The translations under genes and the position numbers were made by a program. The notes beneath the pieces were generated by a model, which was not told where the DNA came from, did not search any database, and worked only from the letters and a program-made list of their open reading frames with translations. A DNA stretch of 64,000 nt from assembly GCF_016461955.1 (NCBI RefSeq), contig NZ_JADMNM010000005.1:124001-188000 (forward strand), written 5' to 3'. The stretch is from Qipengyuania sp. YIM B01966 (GTDB taxonomy: Bacteria > Pseudomonadota > Alphaproteobacteria > Sphingomonadales > Sphingomonadaceae). Below are positions 45,559-54,636 of the stretch, in pieces (position 1 is the stretch's first letter; every line of letters begins with the position of its first letter).

Positions 45559-46281
45559 TTGTTGGCCAGGATCGGCATCATCGGCAGCGAAGGGCGCATG
45601 GGGCAGGCGCTGGCCGAGGCGATCGGCGGCGCCGGGCACGCGCTGGCCGGCGGGATCGACCGCGGCGGCGATGCAGGCGCGCTAGCCGCGCAAAGCGAGG
45701 TGCTGATCGACTTTTCCGCGCCGCCTGCGCTCGCGGGCAACCTCGGCGCGGCGCGTGCTGCCGGCATTCCGCTGCTGATCGGCACCACCGGGCTTGACGC
45801 TGATCATCACGCCCTGATCGACGCCGCCGCAGCCGAAATTCCGGTGCTGCAAACGGGCAATACCTCGCTCGGCGTCACGCTGCTCGCGCGGCTGGTGCGC
45901 GAGGCCGCCGCGCGGCTCGGGCCCGACTGGGATATCGAGATTGTCGAGATGCACCACAGGATGAAGGCCGATGCCCCGTCAGGCACCGCGCTGCTGCTGG
46001 GCGAAGCGGCCGCCGCCGGGCGCGGCGCGGCGCTCGATACGCTGCGGGCCGACCGGCACGACGGCCCCCGATGCGAGGGTGCAATCGGGTTTGCGTCCTT
46101 GCGCGGTGGGACCGTCGCGGGTGAACACAGCGTGATTCTGGCCGGTGAGCAGGAGCGCCTGACGCTGTCCCATTCGGCCGAAAACCGCGCAATCTTCGCG
46201 CGCGGCGCTGTGCGCGCGGCGGTATGGCTGATCGGCCAGCCGCCCGGCCGCTACACGATGGATGACGTGCTGGGCCTGTGA
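45559..46281 (+). CDS. dapB: 4-hydroxy-tetrahydrodipicolinate reductase DapB
   Basis: Second step of the diaminopimelate/lysine pathway. The N-terminal Rossmann loop is IGIIGSEGRMGQALAEAI and the catalytic segment is EIVEMHHRMKADAPSGTALL near residue 133, with the His-His and Lys expected. The C-terminal VAGEHSVILAGEQERLTLSH is typical. The 240 residues are normal. The start is a TTG (45559, or 45562), since no ATG or GTG precedes the Rossmann loop; the only G-rich ribosome-binding candidate (GCGGGG) belongs to the adjacent repeat copy. nth follows closely. Confidence 0.93.
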   Translation: MLARIGIIGSEGRMGQALAEAIGGAGHALAGGIDRGGDAGALAAQSEVLIDFSAPPALAGNLGAARAAGIPLLIGTTGLDADHHALIDAAAAEIPVLQTGNTSLGVTLLARLVREAAARLGPDWDIEIVEMHHRMKADAPSGTALLLGEAAAAGRGAALDTLRADRHDGPRCEGAIGFASLRGGTVAGEHSVILAGEQERLTLSHSAENRAIFARGAVRAAVWLIGQPPGRYTMDDVLGL

Positions 46282-46288
46282 CGCCGTC

Positions 46289-46936
46289 GTGACCAAGGCC
46301 GAGATTTTCGAGTTTTTCCGCCGGCTGGCCGAAGACAACCCGGCGCCTGAAACCGAGCTGGAATATGGCAATGCCTACCAGCTGCTGGTCGCCGTCGCGC
46401 TGAGCGCGCAGGCGACCGATATCGGCGTCAACAAGGCCACGCGAGCGCTGTTCGCGCTGGTCGAGACGCCGGAACAGATGCTGGTGCTGGGCGAGGAGGC
46501 CCTGCGCGAACACATCAAGACCATCGGCCTGTTCAATTCCAAGGCGAAAAACGTCATCGCCCTGTCGCGCCTTCTGGTTGAACAATTCGGCGGCGAGGTT
46601 CCGGCGACGCGCGACGAGCTGGTCACGCTGCCGGGCGTGGGTCGCAAGACTGCCAATGTCGTCCTCAATTGCTGGTTCGGCGAGGAGACCTTCGCGGTCG
46701 ATACGCATATCTTCCGCGTCGGCAACCGCACGGGCCTCGCGCCCGGCAAGACCCCCGATCAGGTCGAGGCCAAGCTCGACAAGCGCGTGCCCGCCCCGTT
46801 CCGCCTGGGCGCGCATCACTGGCTGATCCTGCACGGTCGCTATGTCTGCAAGGCACGTACGCCCGAATGCTGGCGCTGCCCGGTGGTCGATCTCTGCCGC
46901 TATCGCCAGAAGGTGCTCGTGAGGCCGGCCCGTTAG
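46289..46936 (+). CDS. nth: Endonuclease III
   Basis: DNA glycosylase/AP lyase for oxidised pyrimidines. The preferred start is GTG 46289 (215 residues, VTKAEIFEFFRRLAEDNP); ATG 46262 inside dapB is an alternative. The helix-hairpin-helix is LPGVGRKTANVVLNCWFG near residue 112, with the catalytic Lys. The catalytic Asp is in FAVDTHIFRVGNRTG. The 4Fe-4S ligands follow the C-x6-C-x2-C-x5-C spacing in CKARTPECWRCPVVDLC. It is likely co-transcribed with dapB. Confidence 0.96.
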   Translation: MTKAEIFEFFRRLAEDNPAPETELEYGNAYQLLVAVALSAQATDIGVNKATRALFALVETPEQMLVLGEEALREHIKTIGLFNSKAKNVIALSRLLVEQFGGEVPATRDELVTLPGVGRKTANVVLNCWFGEETFAVDTHIFRVGNRTGLAPGKTPDQVEAKLDKRVPAPFRLGAHHWLILHGRYVCKARTPECWRCPVVDLCRYRQKVLVRPAR

Positions 46937-46952
46937 GTCGGCAAGGCGCGCG

Positions 46953-48284
46953 TCACCGGCGCGCATCCTCGAAGTTGTCGGGATCCAGCTCCAGCCCGGC
47001 CTTGCCGCCGGCGGCGGTATGCGCCGGCGCCTCGGGATGGGGCACGAATTCGGGCTCTTCGACTTCCAGCATTCCTTCCCATTTGGTGATGACGCTGGTA
47101 GCCACCGCGTTGCCGACCACATTGGTGGCGGTGCGCCCCATGTCGAGGAACTGGTCGATCGCCAGGATGATCGCCACCCCTTCGACGGGCAAGCCGAACA
47201 TCGCCAGCGTGCCGGTGATCACCACCAGGCTGGCGCGCGGCACGGCGGCGATCCCCTTGGACGAGATCATCAGCGTCAGCAGGATCATGATCTGCGTGCC
47301 GATCGACAGATCGATGCCATAGGCCTGCGCGATGAAGATCGTCGCGAAGCTCATATACATCATGCTGCCGTCGAGATTGAACGAATAGCCGAGCGGCAGC
47401 ATGAAACCGGAGATACGTCGGGGGATGCCGAACCGGTCAAGCTGTTCGAACAGCTTGGGCAGCGCGGCCTCGCTCGACGCGGTCGAGAAAGCGATCATGA
47501 TCGGCTGGCGGATATAGCGGATCAGGCTCCAGATGCGGCCGTGCAGGAACAGCGCCCCGACGCCGAGGAGGATGATCCACAGGATCACCAGGGACAGGTA
47601 AAATTCGATCAGCAGTTCGACATAGGTGGCGAGAATGCCGAGCCCGCTGGCGGCAACGACATTGGCAATCGCGCCGAACACCGCAATCGGCGCATAGCGC
47701 ATGACGTAGCCCGTCACCTGCAGCATCATTTCCGCCAGCGCATCGGCCCCGCGCACCAGCGCCGCACCTTTTTCCCCGATCGCCGACAGGGCGACGCCGG
47801 CGAAGATCGAAAACACCAGAATTTGCAGGATGTTGTTCGTCGCCATCGCCTCGAAGGCGTTCTTGGGGAAGACCGACAGGATGAATTCGGTGGCTTTCAG
47901 TTCCTTGACCTCGCCCACCGCGCTCGACGCGGCTGCGGCATCGGGAATGGGTGCGCCGATTCCGGGCTGGAACAGATTGACCATCAGCAGGCCAAGCCCG
48001 ATCGAAATCAGGCTGGCGGTAATGAACCAGGCCAGCGCGCGCACGCCGATCCGGCCCAGCGCCGCGGAATCGCCCATATGGGCAATGCCGACGACAATCG
48101 TTGACAGCACCAGCGGCGCGACCAGCATCTTGATGAGGTTGAGGAAAATGTCCGACAGCAGCTTGAGCCAGGGGGCCACGTTCTGCTGGATCACCTCGGG
48201 CGCGAGCGAGGTGTTAAGGATCTGGCCGACCACCACCCCCAAGACCATGCCGAGCAGGATATACAGTGTCAGCCTGCGGTCCAT
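46953..48284 (-). CDS. Dicarboxylate/amino acid:cation symporter (DAACS family)
   Basis: A 443-residue inner-membrane carrier of the GltP/DctA/EAAT family that takes up glutamate, aspartate or C4-dicarboxylates with H+ or Na+. The conserved HP1 serine-rich tip is IAFSTASSEAALPKLFEQL near residue 255. TM7 is LPLGYSFNLDGSMMYMSFAT near residue 298, and HP2 is VITGTLAMFGLPVEG. The motif near TM8, DQFLDMGRTATNVVGNAVAT, carries the substrate-binding Asp and Asn. Aspartate-type versus dicarboxylate-type selectivity is not decided here. It is convergent with nth. Confidence 0.92.
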   Translation of the reverse strand: MDRRLTLYILLGMVLGVVVGQILNTSLAPEVIQQNVAPWLKLLSDIFLNLIKMLVAPLVLSTIVVGIAHMGDSAALGRIGVRALAWFITASLISIGLGLLMVNLFQPGIGAPIPDAAAASSAVGEVKELKATEFILSVFPKNAFEAMATNNILQILVFSIFAGVALSAIGEKGAALVRGADALAEMMLQVTGYVMRYAPIAVFGAIANVVAASGLGILATYVELLIEFYLSLVILWIILLGVGALFLHGRIWSLIRYIRQPIMIAFSTASSEAALPKLFEQLDRFGIPRRISGFMLPLGYSFNLDGSMMYMSFATIFIAQAYGIDLSIGTQIMILLTLMISSKGIAAVPRASLVVITGTLAMFGLPVEGVAIILAIDQFLDMGRTATNVVGNAVATSVITKWEGMLEVEEPEFVPHPEAPAHTAAGGKAGLELDPDNFEDARR

Positions 48285-48343
48285 TCCTCAACCCCCTTTA
48301 TGTCCTCGCCCGCTGGCCTAACACTCTGGCAGAGCAAGGGCAA

Positions 48344-49489
48344 TCAGCCCGCCATCGCGGCGGTCGCGATGCGCCGGTAAATCGCTGCCAGCACGCGCAA
48401 ATCGTCGACCGCCACCGCCTCGTCGCGCTTGTGCATCGTCGCGTTGGTCAGGCCGAATTCGATCACCGGGCACAGCGCCTTCAGGAACCGCGCATCGGAT
48501 GTGCCGCCAGTGGTCGAGGCTTCGGGGACCAGCCCGGTCTCCGCCTCCACCGCCGCCGCGACGATATGCGAAAAGGCGCCGGGTTCGGTCAGGAATGCCT
48601 CACCCGAAATAATCGGCAGGATGGTTGCCCCGTGCCGCTCGGCAATCGCGCCGATCCGCTCGGCCAGCGCGGCGCCGGTATGCAGGTCGTTGAAGCGGAT
48701 CGACAGGCGGGCTGTGGCGATTGGCGGGATGACATTGGTCGCCGGATTGCCGACCGAGATATCGGTGATTTCGAGGTTCGACGGCTGAAACCAGTCGGTC
48801 CCTTCATCGAGCACCAGCGCGTCAAGCTCCGCCAGCAAAGCGACCAGGCGGGGCAGCGGGTTGTCGGCCAGATGCGGATAGGCGACGTGCCCTTCGCGGC
48901 CCGCCACCTCGAGCCAGATATTGACAGAACCGCGCCGGCCGATCTTCATCACATCGCCCAGCCGGTGGACGCTGGTCGGCTCGCCCACCAGGCACAGATC
49001 GGGGATGGTGCCGGCAGCGCGCATCCGGTCGATCAGCGCGCGCGTGCCGTGGATCGCCGGGCCTTCCTCGTCCCCGGTGATGATGAAGCTGAGCGTGCCC
49101 GCCTCGGCCGGAATGTCCGCCACCGCCGCGACCATCGCCGCGATCGCGCCCTTCATGTCGACCGCGCCGCGCCCGTAAAGCATTTCGCCGCCCGGTTCGC
49201 CGCGCCGTTCGGCGGCGAAGGGCGCGCTGGTCCAGCCATCGCCGGGCGGAACCACGTCGAGATGCCCGGCAAAGGCAAAATGGCGGCTGCCGGGCGGGCC
49301 ATGCCGGATCGCGAACAGGTTTTCGACCGGGCCATCGGGCGCGGCGCCATCCAGCTTCCGTTCCACCGCGAAGCCGAGGGGGCGGAGCATTCCCTCGAGT
49401 TCGTCGAATACCAGCCCTGTCGCCGGGGTCACGCTGGGCGCGGCAATCAGCCGTTCGGCTAAAGCCACGGGATCGAGTAGCGCGCTCAC
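48344..49489 (-). CDS. dapE: Succinyl-diaminopimelate desuccinylase DapE
   Basis: Zinc M20 peptidase-family enzyme that releases LL-diaminopimelate from its succinyl form. GTG 49489 gives 381 residues starting with SALLDPVALAERLIAAPSVT. The metal ligands are seen in FAGHLDVVPPGDGW near residue 70, GRGAVDMKGAIA, TGDEEGPAIHGT (catalytic Glu-Glu), and CLVGEPTSV. The C-terminal His is in GLTNATMHKRDEAV. It shares GTGA with the stop of the nuclease gene upstream. Together with dapB it gives two lysine/DAP genes in the window. Confidence 0.94.
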   Translation of the reverse strand: MSALLDPVALAERLIAAPSVTPATGLVFDELEGMLRPLGFAVERKLDGAAPDGPVENLFAIRHGPPGSRHFAFAGHLDVVPPGDGWTSAPFAAERRGEPGGEMLYGRGAVDMKGAIAAMVAAVADIPAEAGTLSFIITGDEEGPAIHGTRALIDRMRAAGTIPDLCLVGEPTSVHRLGDVMKIGRRGSVNIWLEVAGREGHVAYPHLADNPLPRLVALLAELDALVLDEGTDWFQPSNLEITDISVGNPATNVIPPIATARLSIRFNDLHTGAALAERIGAIAERHGATILPIISGEAFLTEPGAFSHIVAAAVEAETGLVPEASTTGGTSDARFLKALCPVIEFGLTNATMHKRDEAVAVDDLRVLAAIYRRIATAAMAG

Positions 49490-50418
49490 CGGGCATCCCC
49501 TGATGACGGGAGCGGGCCCGGAGCGAAGGCTTCGTCGAGCAGGCGCGCGATCCTGAGGCCCGCTTGGCGCAGGCGCTGTTCGGTATGCGGGAGCGAGGCA
49601 ACGATTGCCTGCTGTTCGAGCACCGCCTGTGCGGGCAATGGCGGCGCGCCGGGCGCGCACGGGTCAACGCCATAGGCCCCTGAATAGGCAACGCTGCGGG
49701 CCAGTGCCCAGCTTTCGCGGCCCCATTCGGCGGCGTCGCCAGCAGCGAATTCTGTGCGCTCCTCCGCCGAGTAGCGCCGCACCAGCGGCGGCTGGGCCGA
49801 GCTGATGGCGCGTTCGGCTAGGGGTCCGTCCCAGATCGCGTGGAGGTTGTAACCGGGGATGATGCCATAGGCGACCTCGCGGTCGTTGCCTCCCCGATCG
49901 GCCAGATCGCCCGAATGCAGCGGCATATGCACATCGCCGATGAAATGGACGAGGAAGGCCAGCGCCTCGAGCCGGACATTGTCGGGCAGCGTTTCGTCGG
50001 CAAGCAGGCGGTGATTGCGCGCGATCTGCGCGGTCACGCAATTGCCGCCGCTGCAATTGCGCCGCGCGTCATAGGCCTCACAGATCGGCGCGGTGCGGTA
50101 ATGCCAGGCGGCGGTATGGCCCCAGCGCCAGCCATCGCGGCGGATGCAATCGGGCCAGGTCGAAGCATCGGCAAGGCTGCGCAAGCGGCAATCGAGGGTG
50201 CCCAGCAACGGCTCTGCGCGCAGCAGGCGGGCGATGCCGGCGCGGGTTTGGGGGCGGATATTGGCGAGCGCAATCTGCGCTGTCGTCTCGTGCCCGAACC
50301 CACCCCAGGCGCGCAGCGGCGCCGCAAACGACCCTGTCAGCAGCGCGGCCAGCGCGGCCAACGCGAGCGCGGCGGCAATCAGGCCTGCGGGCGCTCTTCG
50401 TACTGGGCGATCACCCAT
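49486..50418 (-). CDS. S1/P1-type zinc nuclease
   Basis: Exported single-strand nuclease/3'-nucleotidase-like enzyme. ATG 50418 gives 310 residues with a signal peptide (AGLIAAALALAALAALLTGS). Cleavage after LRA would leave WGGFGHETTAQIA, so the mature N-terminal Trp, a zinc ligand in this family, is in place. Other ligands lie in LADASTWPD, AFLVHFIGDVHMPLHSGD near residue 165, and NLHAIWDGPL. The Cys residues suggest disulfides. The start overlaps the GST gene by 40 bases, so gst-nuclease-dapE form one transcript. Confidence 0.88.
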   Translation of the reverse strand: MGDRPVRRAPAGLIAAALALAALAALLTGSFAAPLRAWGGFGHETTAQIALANIRPQTRAGIARLLRAEPLLGTLDCRLRSLADASTWPDCIRRDGWRWGHTAAWHYRTAPICEAYDARRNCSGGNCVTAQIARNHRLLADETLPDNVRLEALAFLVHFIGDVHMPLHSGDLADRGGNDREVAYGIIPGYNLHAIWDGPLAERAISSAQPPLVRRYSAEERTEFAAGDAAEWGRESWALARSVAYSGAYGVDPCAPGAPPLPAQAVLEQQAIVASLPHTEQRLRQAGLRIARLLDEAFAPGPLPSSGDAR

Positions 50419-51041
50419 TCCTCTTCCTCCGCCGCCTTGACCCATTGGCGCATCCATTCATGCTGCCAGATCGCCTCGGCATAGGCCTGGGCGAAGCCGG
50501 GCAGATTGACCTGATAGGTGATGAAGCGGCTGACTACGGGCGCGTAGAACACATCCGCTGCGCCGAAGGTGCCGAACAGGAACGGGCCGCCATTGCCGAA
50601 CCGGGCGCGCGCTTCGGCCCAGAGCTGGAGGATGCGGACGATATCCGCCGCCGCCTGATCGGTAATCTGCGCGCCGTCGACCCGGCGGCGGACATTCATC
50701 GGGCATTCGCTGCGGAGTGCCTGATAGGACGAATGCATCTCCGCCACCATCGCCCGCGCCATGGCGCGCGGCGCGTCGGCTTTGGGCCAGAACCGTTCGC
50801 GCCCGACCTTGTCGGCGAGGTATTCGAGGATCGCCAGGCTGTCCCACACCACCGCCTCGCCATCCCACAGCACCGGCGCCTTGCCCGATGGCTGGAGGTC
50901 GCCGACCTTTTTCGCCTGCTCCCATTCCTCGCCATAGAGCGGGACGGTGATTTCCTCGAACGGGAGGCCCGATTGCTTGGCTGCGAGCCAACCGCGGAGC
51001 GACCAGCTCGAATAATTCTTGTTGCCGACGATCAGCTTCAT
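50379..51041 (-). CDS. Glutathione S-transferase family protein
   Basis: A 220-residue soluble GST. The thioredoxin-like N-domain is seen as MKLIVGNKNYSSWSLRGWLA, with the catalytic Ser expected in NYSSWS; the glutathione gamma-glutamyl site is in VVWDSLAILEYLAD near residue 66, and the helical C-domain contains FLFGTFGAADVFYAPVVSRF. This matches the proteobacterial GST class with an NYSSWSLR N-terminus. The substrate is unknown. It is the first gene of the gst-nuclease-dapE transcript. Confidence 0.9.
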   Translation of the reverse strand: MKLIVGNKNYSSWSLRGWLAAKQSGLPFEEITVPLYGEEWEQAKKVGDLQPSGKAPVLWDGEAVVWDSLAILEYLADKVGRERFWPKADAPRAMARAMVAEMHSSYQALRSECPMNVRRRVDGAQITDQAAADIVRILQLWAEARARFGNGGPFLFGTFGAADVFYAPVVSRFITYQVNLPGFAQAYAEAIWQHEWMRQWVKAAEEEEWVIAQYEERPQA

Positions 51042-51076
51042 TTTGCGCCCACCCTGCTGCTGTGGCGCCGGTTAGG

Positions 51077-51106
51077 CGTTCAGCCCCGACCTGTCGAGGC
51101 TGAACG
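51077..51106. terminator. Hairpin between engB and gst
   Basis: CGTTCAGCC (51077-51085) pairs with GGCTGAACG (51098-51106), with an inner CGA/TCG step. It lies just downstream of the engB stop on the minus strand. There is no T-tract, and the sequence resembles dispersed GACctgTCGAGGCTGAAC repeats, so it could be a repeat rather than a terminator. Confidence 0.5.
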
Positions 51107-51117
51107 AAACAGACGCT

Positions 51118-51780
51118 TCACACGCCCGCATCGGCCAGCACCGCGGCGCGCAATTCGGCAATCCCCATCCCTTTTTCCGCGCTGGTGACGTGAAGCTGCG
51201 GATAGGCCGCCGAATGCCGTCGCGCTTCGGCCTCGGTCGCCGCCAGCGTGGCGGCAAGCTCGCTCGCCTTGATCTTGTCGGCCTTGGTCAGCACCAGACG
51301 ATAGCTGACGGCGGTTTCGTCCAGCATCTGCATCATCTCGCGATCGACGTCTTTAACCCCGTGGCGCGCATCGATCAGCACTAGCGTCCGGGTGAGCACC
51401 TGCCGGCCCTTGAGATAAGTGCGGACCAGTTCCTTCCACCGCTGCACTACCTTGAGCGGCGCCTTGGCAAAGCCGTAGCCGGGCATATCGACCAGCCGGA
51501 ACAGCGTCGGCTCGCCTACCTCGAAGAAATTGAGCTCCTGCGTGCGCCCCGGCGTGACCGAGGCGCGGGCGATCGCCTTGCGGCCCGTCAGCGCATTGAG
51601 CAGCGAGCTTTTGCCGACATTGGAGCGGCCGGCAAAGGCGATTTCGGGAACCGTCGGTTCGGGCAGGAAGCGCAGTTCCGGCGCCGAGAGCAGGAACTCC
51701 ACCCGGCCCGAAAACAGCTTGCCGGCTCGCTCGGCCAGTTCGGCCATACGGGCGGCCTCGTCCGGTGCCGTGTCGGTCAC
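51118..51780 (-). CDS. engB: Ribosome-biogenesis GTPase EngB (YsxC/YihA)
   Basis: Essential GTPase of 50S assembly. The 220 residues carry all G motifs: G1 AGRSNVGKSSLLNAL near residue 50, G2 Thr in ASVTPGRTQELNF, G3 LVDMPGYGFAKA, G4 LVLTKADKIKAS and G5 VTSAEKGMGI. Its ATG overlaps the yidC stop by 4 bases (51777-51780). This ends the conserved rpmH-rnpA-yidD-yidC-engB cluster. Confidence 0.96.
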   Translation of the reverse strand: MTDTAPDEAARMAELAERAGKLFSGRVEFLLSAPELRFLPEPTVPEIAFAGRSNVGKSSLLNALTGRKAIARASVTPGRTQELNFFEVGEPTLFRLVDMPGYGFAKAPLKVVQRWKELVRTYLKGRQVLTRTLVLIDARHGVKDVDREMMQMLDETAVSYRLVLTKADKIKASELAATLAATEAEARRHSAAYPQLHVTSAEKGMGIAELRAAVLADAGV

Positions 51781-53612
51781 GCCCGGCCCTTGCGGCGGCG
51801 TACCTGGCGCGAGCCTTCCGGTGCCGATGGCGGCGGCGGAGGCGGCGGGGGCGGTGCCTCGCCCCGCGCGGCCCGGGCCTTGTCCTCGCGCTCCTTATCC
51901 GCCTGCGCGCGCAATTGCGGATGCTTGGAATAGAGATATTTCTGCTGCGCCAGCGTCAGGATGTTGGAGGTAATCCAGTACACAAGCAGGCCCGCCGCGA
52001 ACGGCGCCATGACGAACATCAGGATCCAAGGCATGATGTTGAACATCTGCTGCTGGATCGGGTCCATCGCCGCCGGGTTCATCTTGAAGGTCAGCCACAT
52101 GGTGAAGCCGAGCAGCACCGCCAGCACGCCTATCGCAAGGAAGCCGGGCGGCTGGAAATCGAGCAGGCCGAACAGGTTGAGAATGTGCGCCGGGTCGGGT
52201 GCCGAAAGATCCTTGATCCACAGCACGAACGGCTTGTGGCGCATCTCGATCGCCAGGATCAGCACCTTGTAGAGCGCGAAGAACACCGGGATCTGCAGCA
52301 GCATCGGCAGGCAGCCGGCCAGCGGGTTCACCCCTTCGGCCTTGTACAGCGCCATGATTTCCTGCTGCTGGCGCGGCTTGTCGTCCTTGTAGCGCTCCTG
52401 GATCGCCTTCATCTTGGGCTGGATCGCCTTCATCGCCGCCATGCTGGCAAAGCCGCGCTGGGCAATCGGGAACATGATCGCGCGCACGATTACCGTCAGC
52501 AGGATAATCGCTACGCCGAAATTGCCGACCAGATTGTACAGACTAGTCAGCAGCCAGAAGATCGGCTTTTCGAACCAGCGGAACCAGCCCCAGTCGATCG
52601 CCAGCCCGAAATTGGAAATGCCCTGCGCCTCGTACGCGTCGAGCACCGAGCTTTCCTTGGCCCCGGCAAACAGCCGCGTGGTGCGGGTCAGCTGACGGCC
52701 GGGTTGCAGCGTCACCGGCTGATAGACGAGGTCGGCGCGGAATACGTCATTGCCGAGCGCGCGGAAATCGGCCTCGGTCGCGGCCTTGGCTTCGGGGACA
52801 AGGGCCCCGAGCCAGTAAATGTCGGTAAAGCCGATCCAGTGCGGACGGCCTTCGGGGCGGGCCGTCCGCGCTTCTGCCAGATCGTCGTAATCGGGGCCGA
52901 ATTCGACGCCCTTGCCGAAGGCGCCGATGGGCCCGGAATGGATGTTCCAGCTATCGAGGCTGGCGCTGCGCGAGGTGCGGTTGAGCGCCGCGAAGGGCCG
53001 CACCACGATCGGCCCGGCGGCGGTGTTGGCGACTGTCTGCGCGGCGCTGATCATGTAATGCTCGTCCACCGTCAGGCGGATGGTGAACAGCTGCCCCTGG
53101 CCGTTATTCCAGCGCAATGTGACCGGGTTCGCCTGGGTCAACGGCCCGCCTTCGACCTGCCACACGGTCTGCGCGTTGGGAGTGGCGACGCCCTCACCCA
53201 ACCAGCCGAATTGCGCGAATTGTTGCGCCGGGGTGCCGGCGGGCGAGAACAGGCGCACCGGGCCGGAATCCTGCTCGACCGACTGGCGGTGATTTTTCAG
53301 CACGATATCATCGATCCGCGCGCCGACCGGGTTGATCGAGCCCGAAACCCGCTCGCCATCGATCGCCACGCGACCTGGCTGGCGCAGGATAGTGGCGACA
53401 TCGCGCGCTTCCTCTGCGATGTCGGCCGGATCGGTCAGCCCACCTTCGCGTGTATGCACCACCTTGCTTGCCCCAGGCGCGCTGGCCGCCGAGGTTTGCA
53501 CAGCGGCGGGCTTGGCCGCCGGCTGGGGGTAGAAATAGCGCATCCCCGCGTCCCAGCCGATCAGCATGATCGCGCACAGCACAACGGCGAGCAGCAGGTT
53601 ACGGTCTTTCAA
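51777..53612 (-). CDS. yidC: Membrane protein insertase YidC
   Basis: Inserts inner-membrane proteins alone or with SecYEG. The 611 residues comprise an N-terminal anchor (LLLAVVLCAIMLIGWDAGM), the large periplasmic P1 domain (residues about 60-345) and the C-terminal Oxa1-like five-helix core with NFGVAIILLTVIVRAIMFPI, the hydrophilic-groove Arg region, and QKYLYSKHPQL at the end. The cytoplasmic tail is basic and has a poly-proline run (eight or more Pro) followed by Arg/Lys residues, probably for ribosome contact. Confidence 0.97.
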   Translation of the reverse strand: MKDRNLLLAVVLCAIMLIGWDAGMRYFYPQPAAKPAAVQTSAASAPGASKVVHTREGGLTDPADIAEEARDVATILRQPGRVAIDGERVSGSINPVGARIDDIVLKNHRQSVEQDSGPVRLFSPAGTPAQQFAQFGWLGEGVATPNAQTVWQVEGGPLTQANPVTLRWNNGQGQLFTIRLTVDEHYMISAAQTVANTAAGPIVVRPFAALNRTSRSASLDSWNIHSGPIGAFGKGVEFGPDYDDLAEARTARPEGRPHWIGFTDIYWLGALVPEAKAATEADFRALGNDVFRADLVYQPVTLQPGRQLTRTTRLFAGAKESSVLDAYEAQGISNFGLAIDWGWFRWFEKPIFWLLTSLYNLVGNFGVAIILLTVIVRAIMFPIAQRGFASMAAMKAIQPKMKAIQERYKDDKPRQQQEIMALYKAEGVNPLAGCLPMLLQIPVFFALYKVLILAIEMRHKPFVLWIKDLSAPDPAHILNLFGLLDFQPPGFLAIGVLAVLLGFTMWLTFKMNPAAMDPIQQQMFNIMPWILMFVMAPFAAGLLVYWITSNILTLAQQKYLYSKHPQLRAQADKEREDKARAARGEAPPPPPPPPPSAPEGSRQVRRRKGRA

Positions 53613-53669
53613 GGTCGGGGCTTTCGGTTCGTCGGGCGCGGCGGCCCTTGGTGTCTCGTTCCTGCCGCG

Positions 53670-53879
53670 TCAGGGGACCGGATCGTATCCTTGGCCTCCG
53701 AACGGGTTGCAGCGCAATATACGCTTAAACGCCAGCCAGCCACCCCTGATCGCGCCGTGTTTTTCGAGCGCTTCGATCGCATATTGCGAGCAGGACGGCA
53801 TATAGCGGCAGGTGGGAGGCAGAATGGCCGACGGGCCCAGCTGCCAGCCGCGTGCAATCAGGATGAGCAGGCGCTTCAC
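53670..53879 (-). CDS. yidD: Membrane protein insertion efficiency factor YidD
   Basis: A small inner-membrane-associated helper of YidC. The 69 residues carry the complete family signature: [20 protein letters not shown], with the conserved Cys residues, and [20 protein letters not shown] at the end. It starts with GTG at 53879, overlapping the rnpA stop (GTGA). It lies 57 bases before yidC. Confidence 0.96.
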   Translation of the reverse strand: MKRLLILIARGWQLGPSAILPPTCRYMPSCSQYAIEALEKHGAIRGGWLAFKRILRCNPFGGQGYDPVP

Positions 53880-54289
53880 GCGTTCGCATTACCGGCAGGC
53901 GGAGCGTTGGCCAAGCGCTGTGGGTGGCCCCGCTGTCCCGCACGGCGCGGCGGATCGCCCTTGCCCGCGCGCGCACGGCATAACGCGGCGATCAGCTCTT
54001 CGCGCAACAGGGCAAAATCGCGCTCCACCCCGCCTTCGCGGCCGATCAGGACATGGTCATGCGCGGGCAGGCCGTGCTCCGGCAGCACCTCGCGCAGCAA
54101 GGCCCGGAACCGGCGCTTCATGCGGTTCCTGACCACCGCATTGCCGATCTTCTTGGTCACGGTGATGCCCATTCGCATCGTCTCGCCGCTATTGCCGCGG
54201 GCCAGCAGCACGAAACCGGGCCGCGCGACCCTGAGCCCGCGATTCGCCGCGAGGAAATCGGCGCGCTTGCGGATGGTGTCGACGGTCAT
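53876..54289 (-). CDS. rnpA: Ribonuclease P protein component
   Basis: Basic protein subunit of RNase P, which matures tRNA 5' ends. The signature is [20 protein letters not shown] near residue 45 (RNR motif). [14 protein letters not shown] precedes it, as usual. The 137 residues include a basic C-terminal extension rich in Arg, Gly and Pro that is longer than in E. coli. It follows rpmH by 128 bases and is translation-coupled to yidD. Confidence 0.95.
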   Translation of the reverse strand: MTVDTIRKRADFLAANRGLRVARPGFVLLARGNSGETMRMGITVTKKIGNAVVRNRMKRRFRALLREVLPEHGLPAHDHVLIGREGGVERDFALLREELIAALCRARAGKGDPPRRAGQRGHPQRLANAPPAGNANA

Positions 54290-54417
54290 CGTCAGATTAC
54301 GACCGGATCAGGCGCACAAACGCAAACGGGCCCCCATGCGGGAGCCCGTCAGCGCGAGAACGCCACAGCCAGCCTGTCCGGCGGGGCAGCGCGCGGAAAA
54401 GCGCGCCATCCGGCGGT

Positions 54418-54552
54418 TCAGGCGCTGAGCACCTTGCGGCCACGGCGGCGGCGGGCGCGCAGGATCTTGCGACCACCCGGCGTCGCCTTGCGGGCGAAAA
54501 AGCCGTGGCGCCGCGCGCGAACGAGATTGCTGGGCTGAAAAGTCCGCTTCAT
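54418..54552 (-). CDS. rpmH: 50S ribosomal protein L34
   Basis: A 44-residue, highly basic large-subunit protein. The translated sequence begins [20 protein letters not shown], continues [20 protein letters not shown] and ends VLSA, the canonical L34. It heads the rnpA-yidD-yidC-engB cluster. A small CCCC-TTTT-GGGG hairpin lies in its leader near 54567. Confidence 0.97.
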   Translation of the reverse strand: MKRTFQPSNLVRARRHGFFARKATPGGRKILRARRRRGRKVLSA

Positions 54553-54590
54553 GACGAAACCTCGAAACCCCTTTTCGGGGAAAGACAAAC

Positions 54591-54617
54591 AAAAAGGGCC
54601 GCCCGCTGGAGGCGACC
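54591..54617 (-). terminator. Intrinsic terminator of the exported ClpP-like gene
   Basis: Read on the minus strand, GGTCGCC and GGCGGCC form a 7-bp stem with one G-U pair and a short loop, followed by CTTTTTG. It sits 20 bases after the stop at 54637 and before rpmH. Confidence 0.7.
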
Positions 54618-54636
54618 GCCTGTATGGAGCGCGCGC

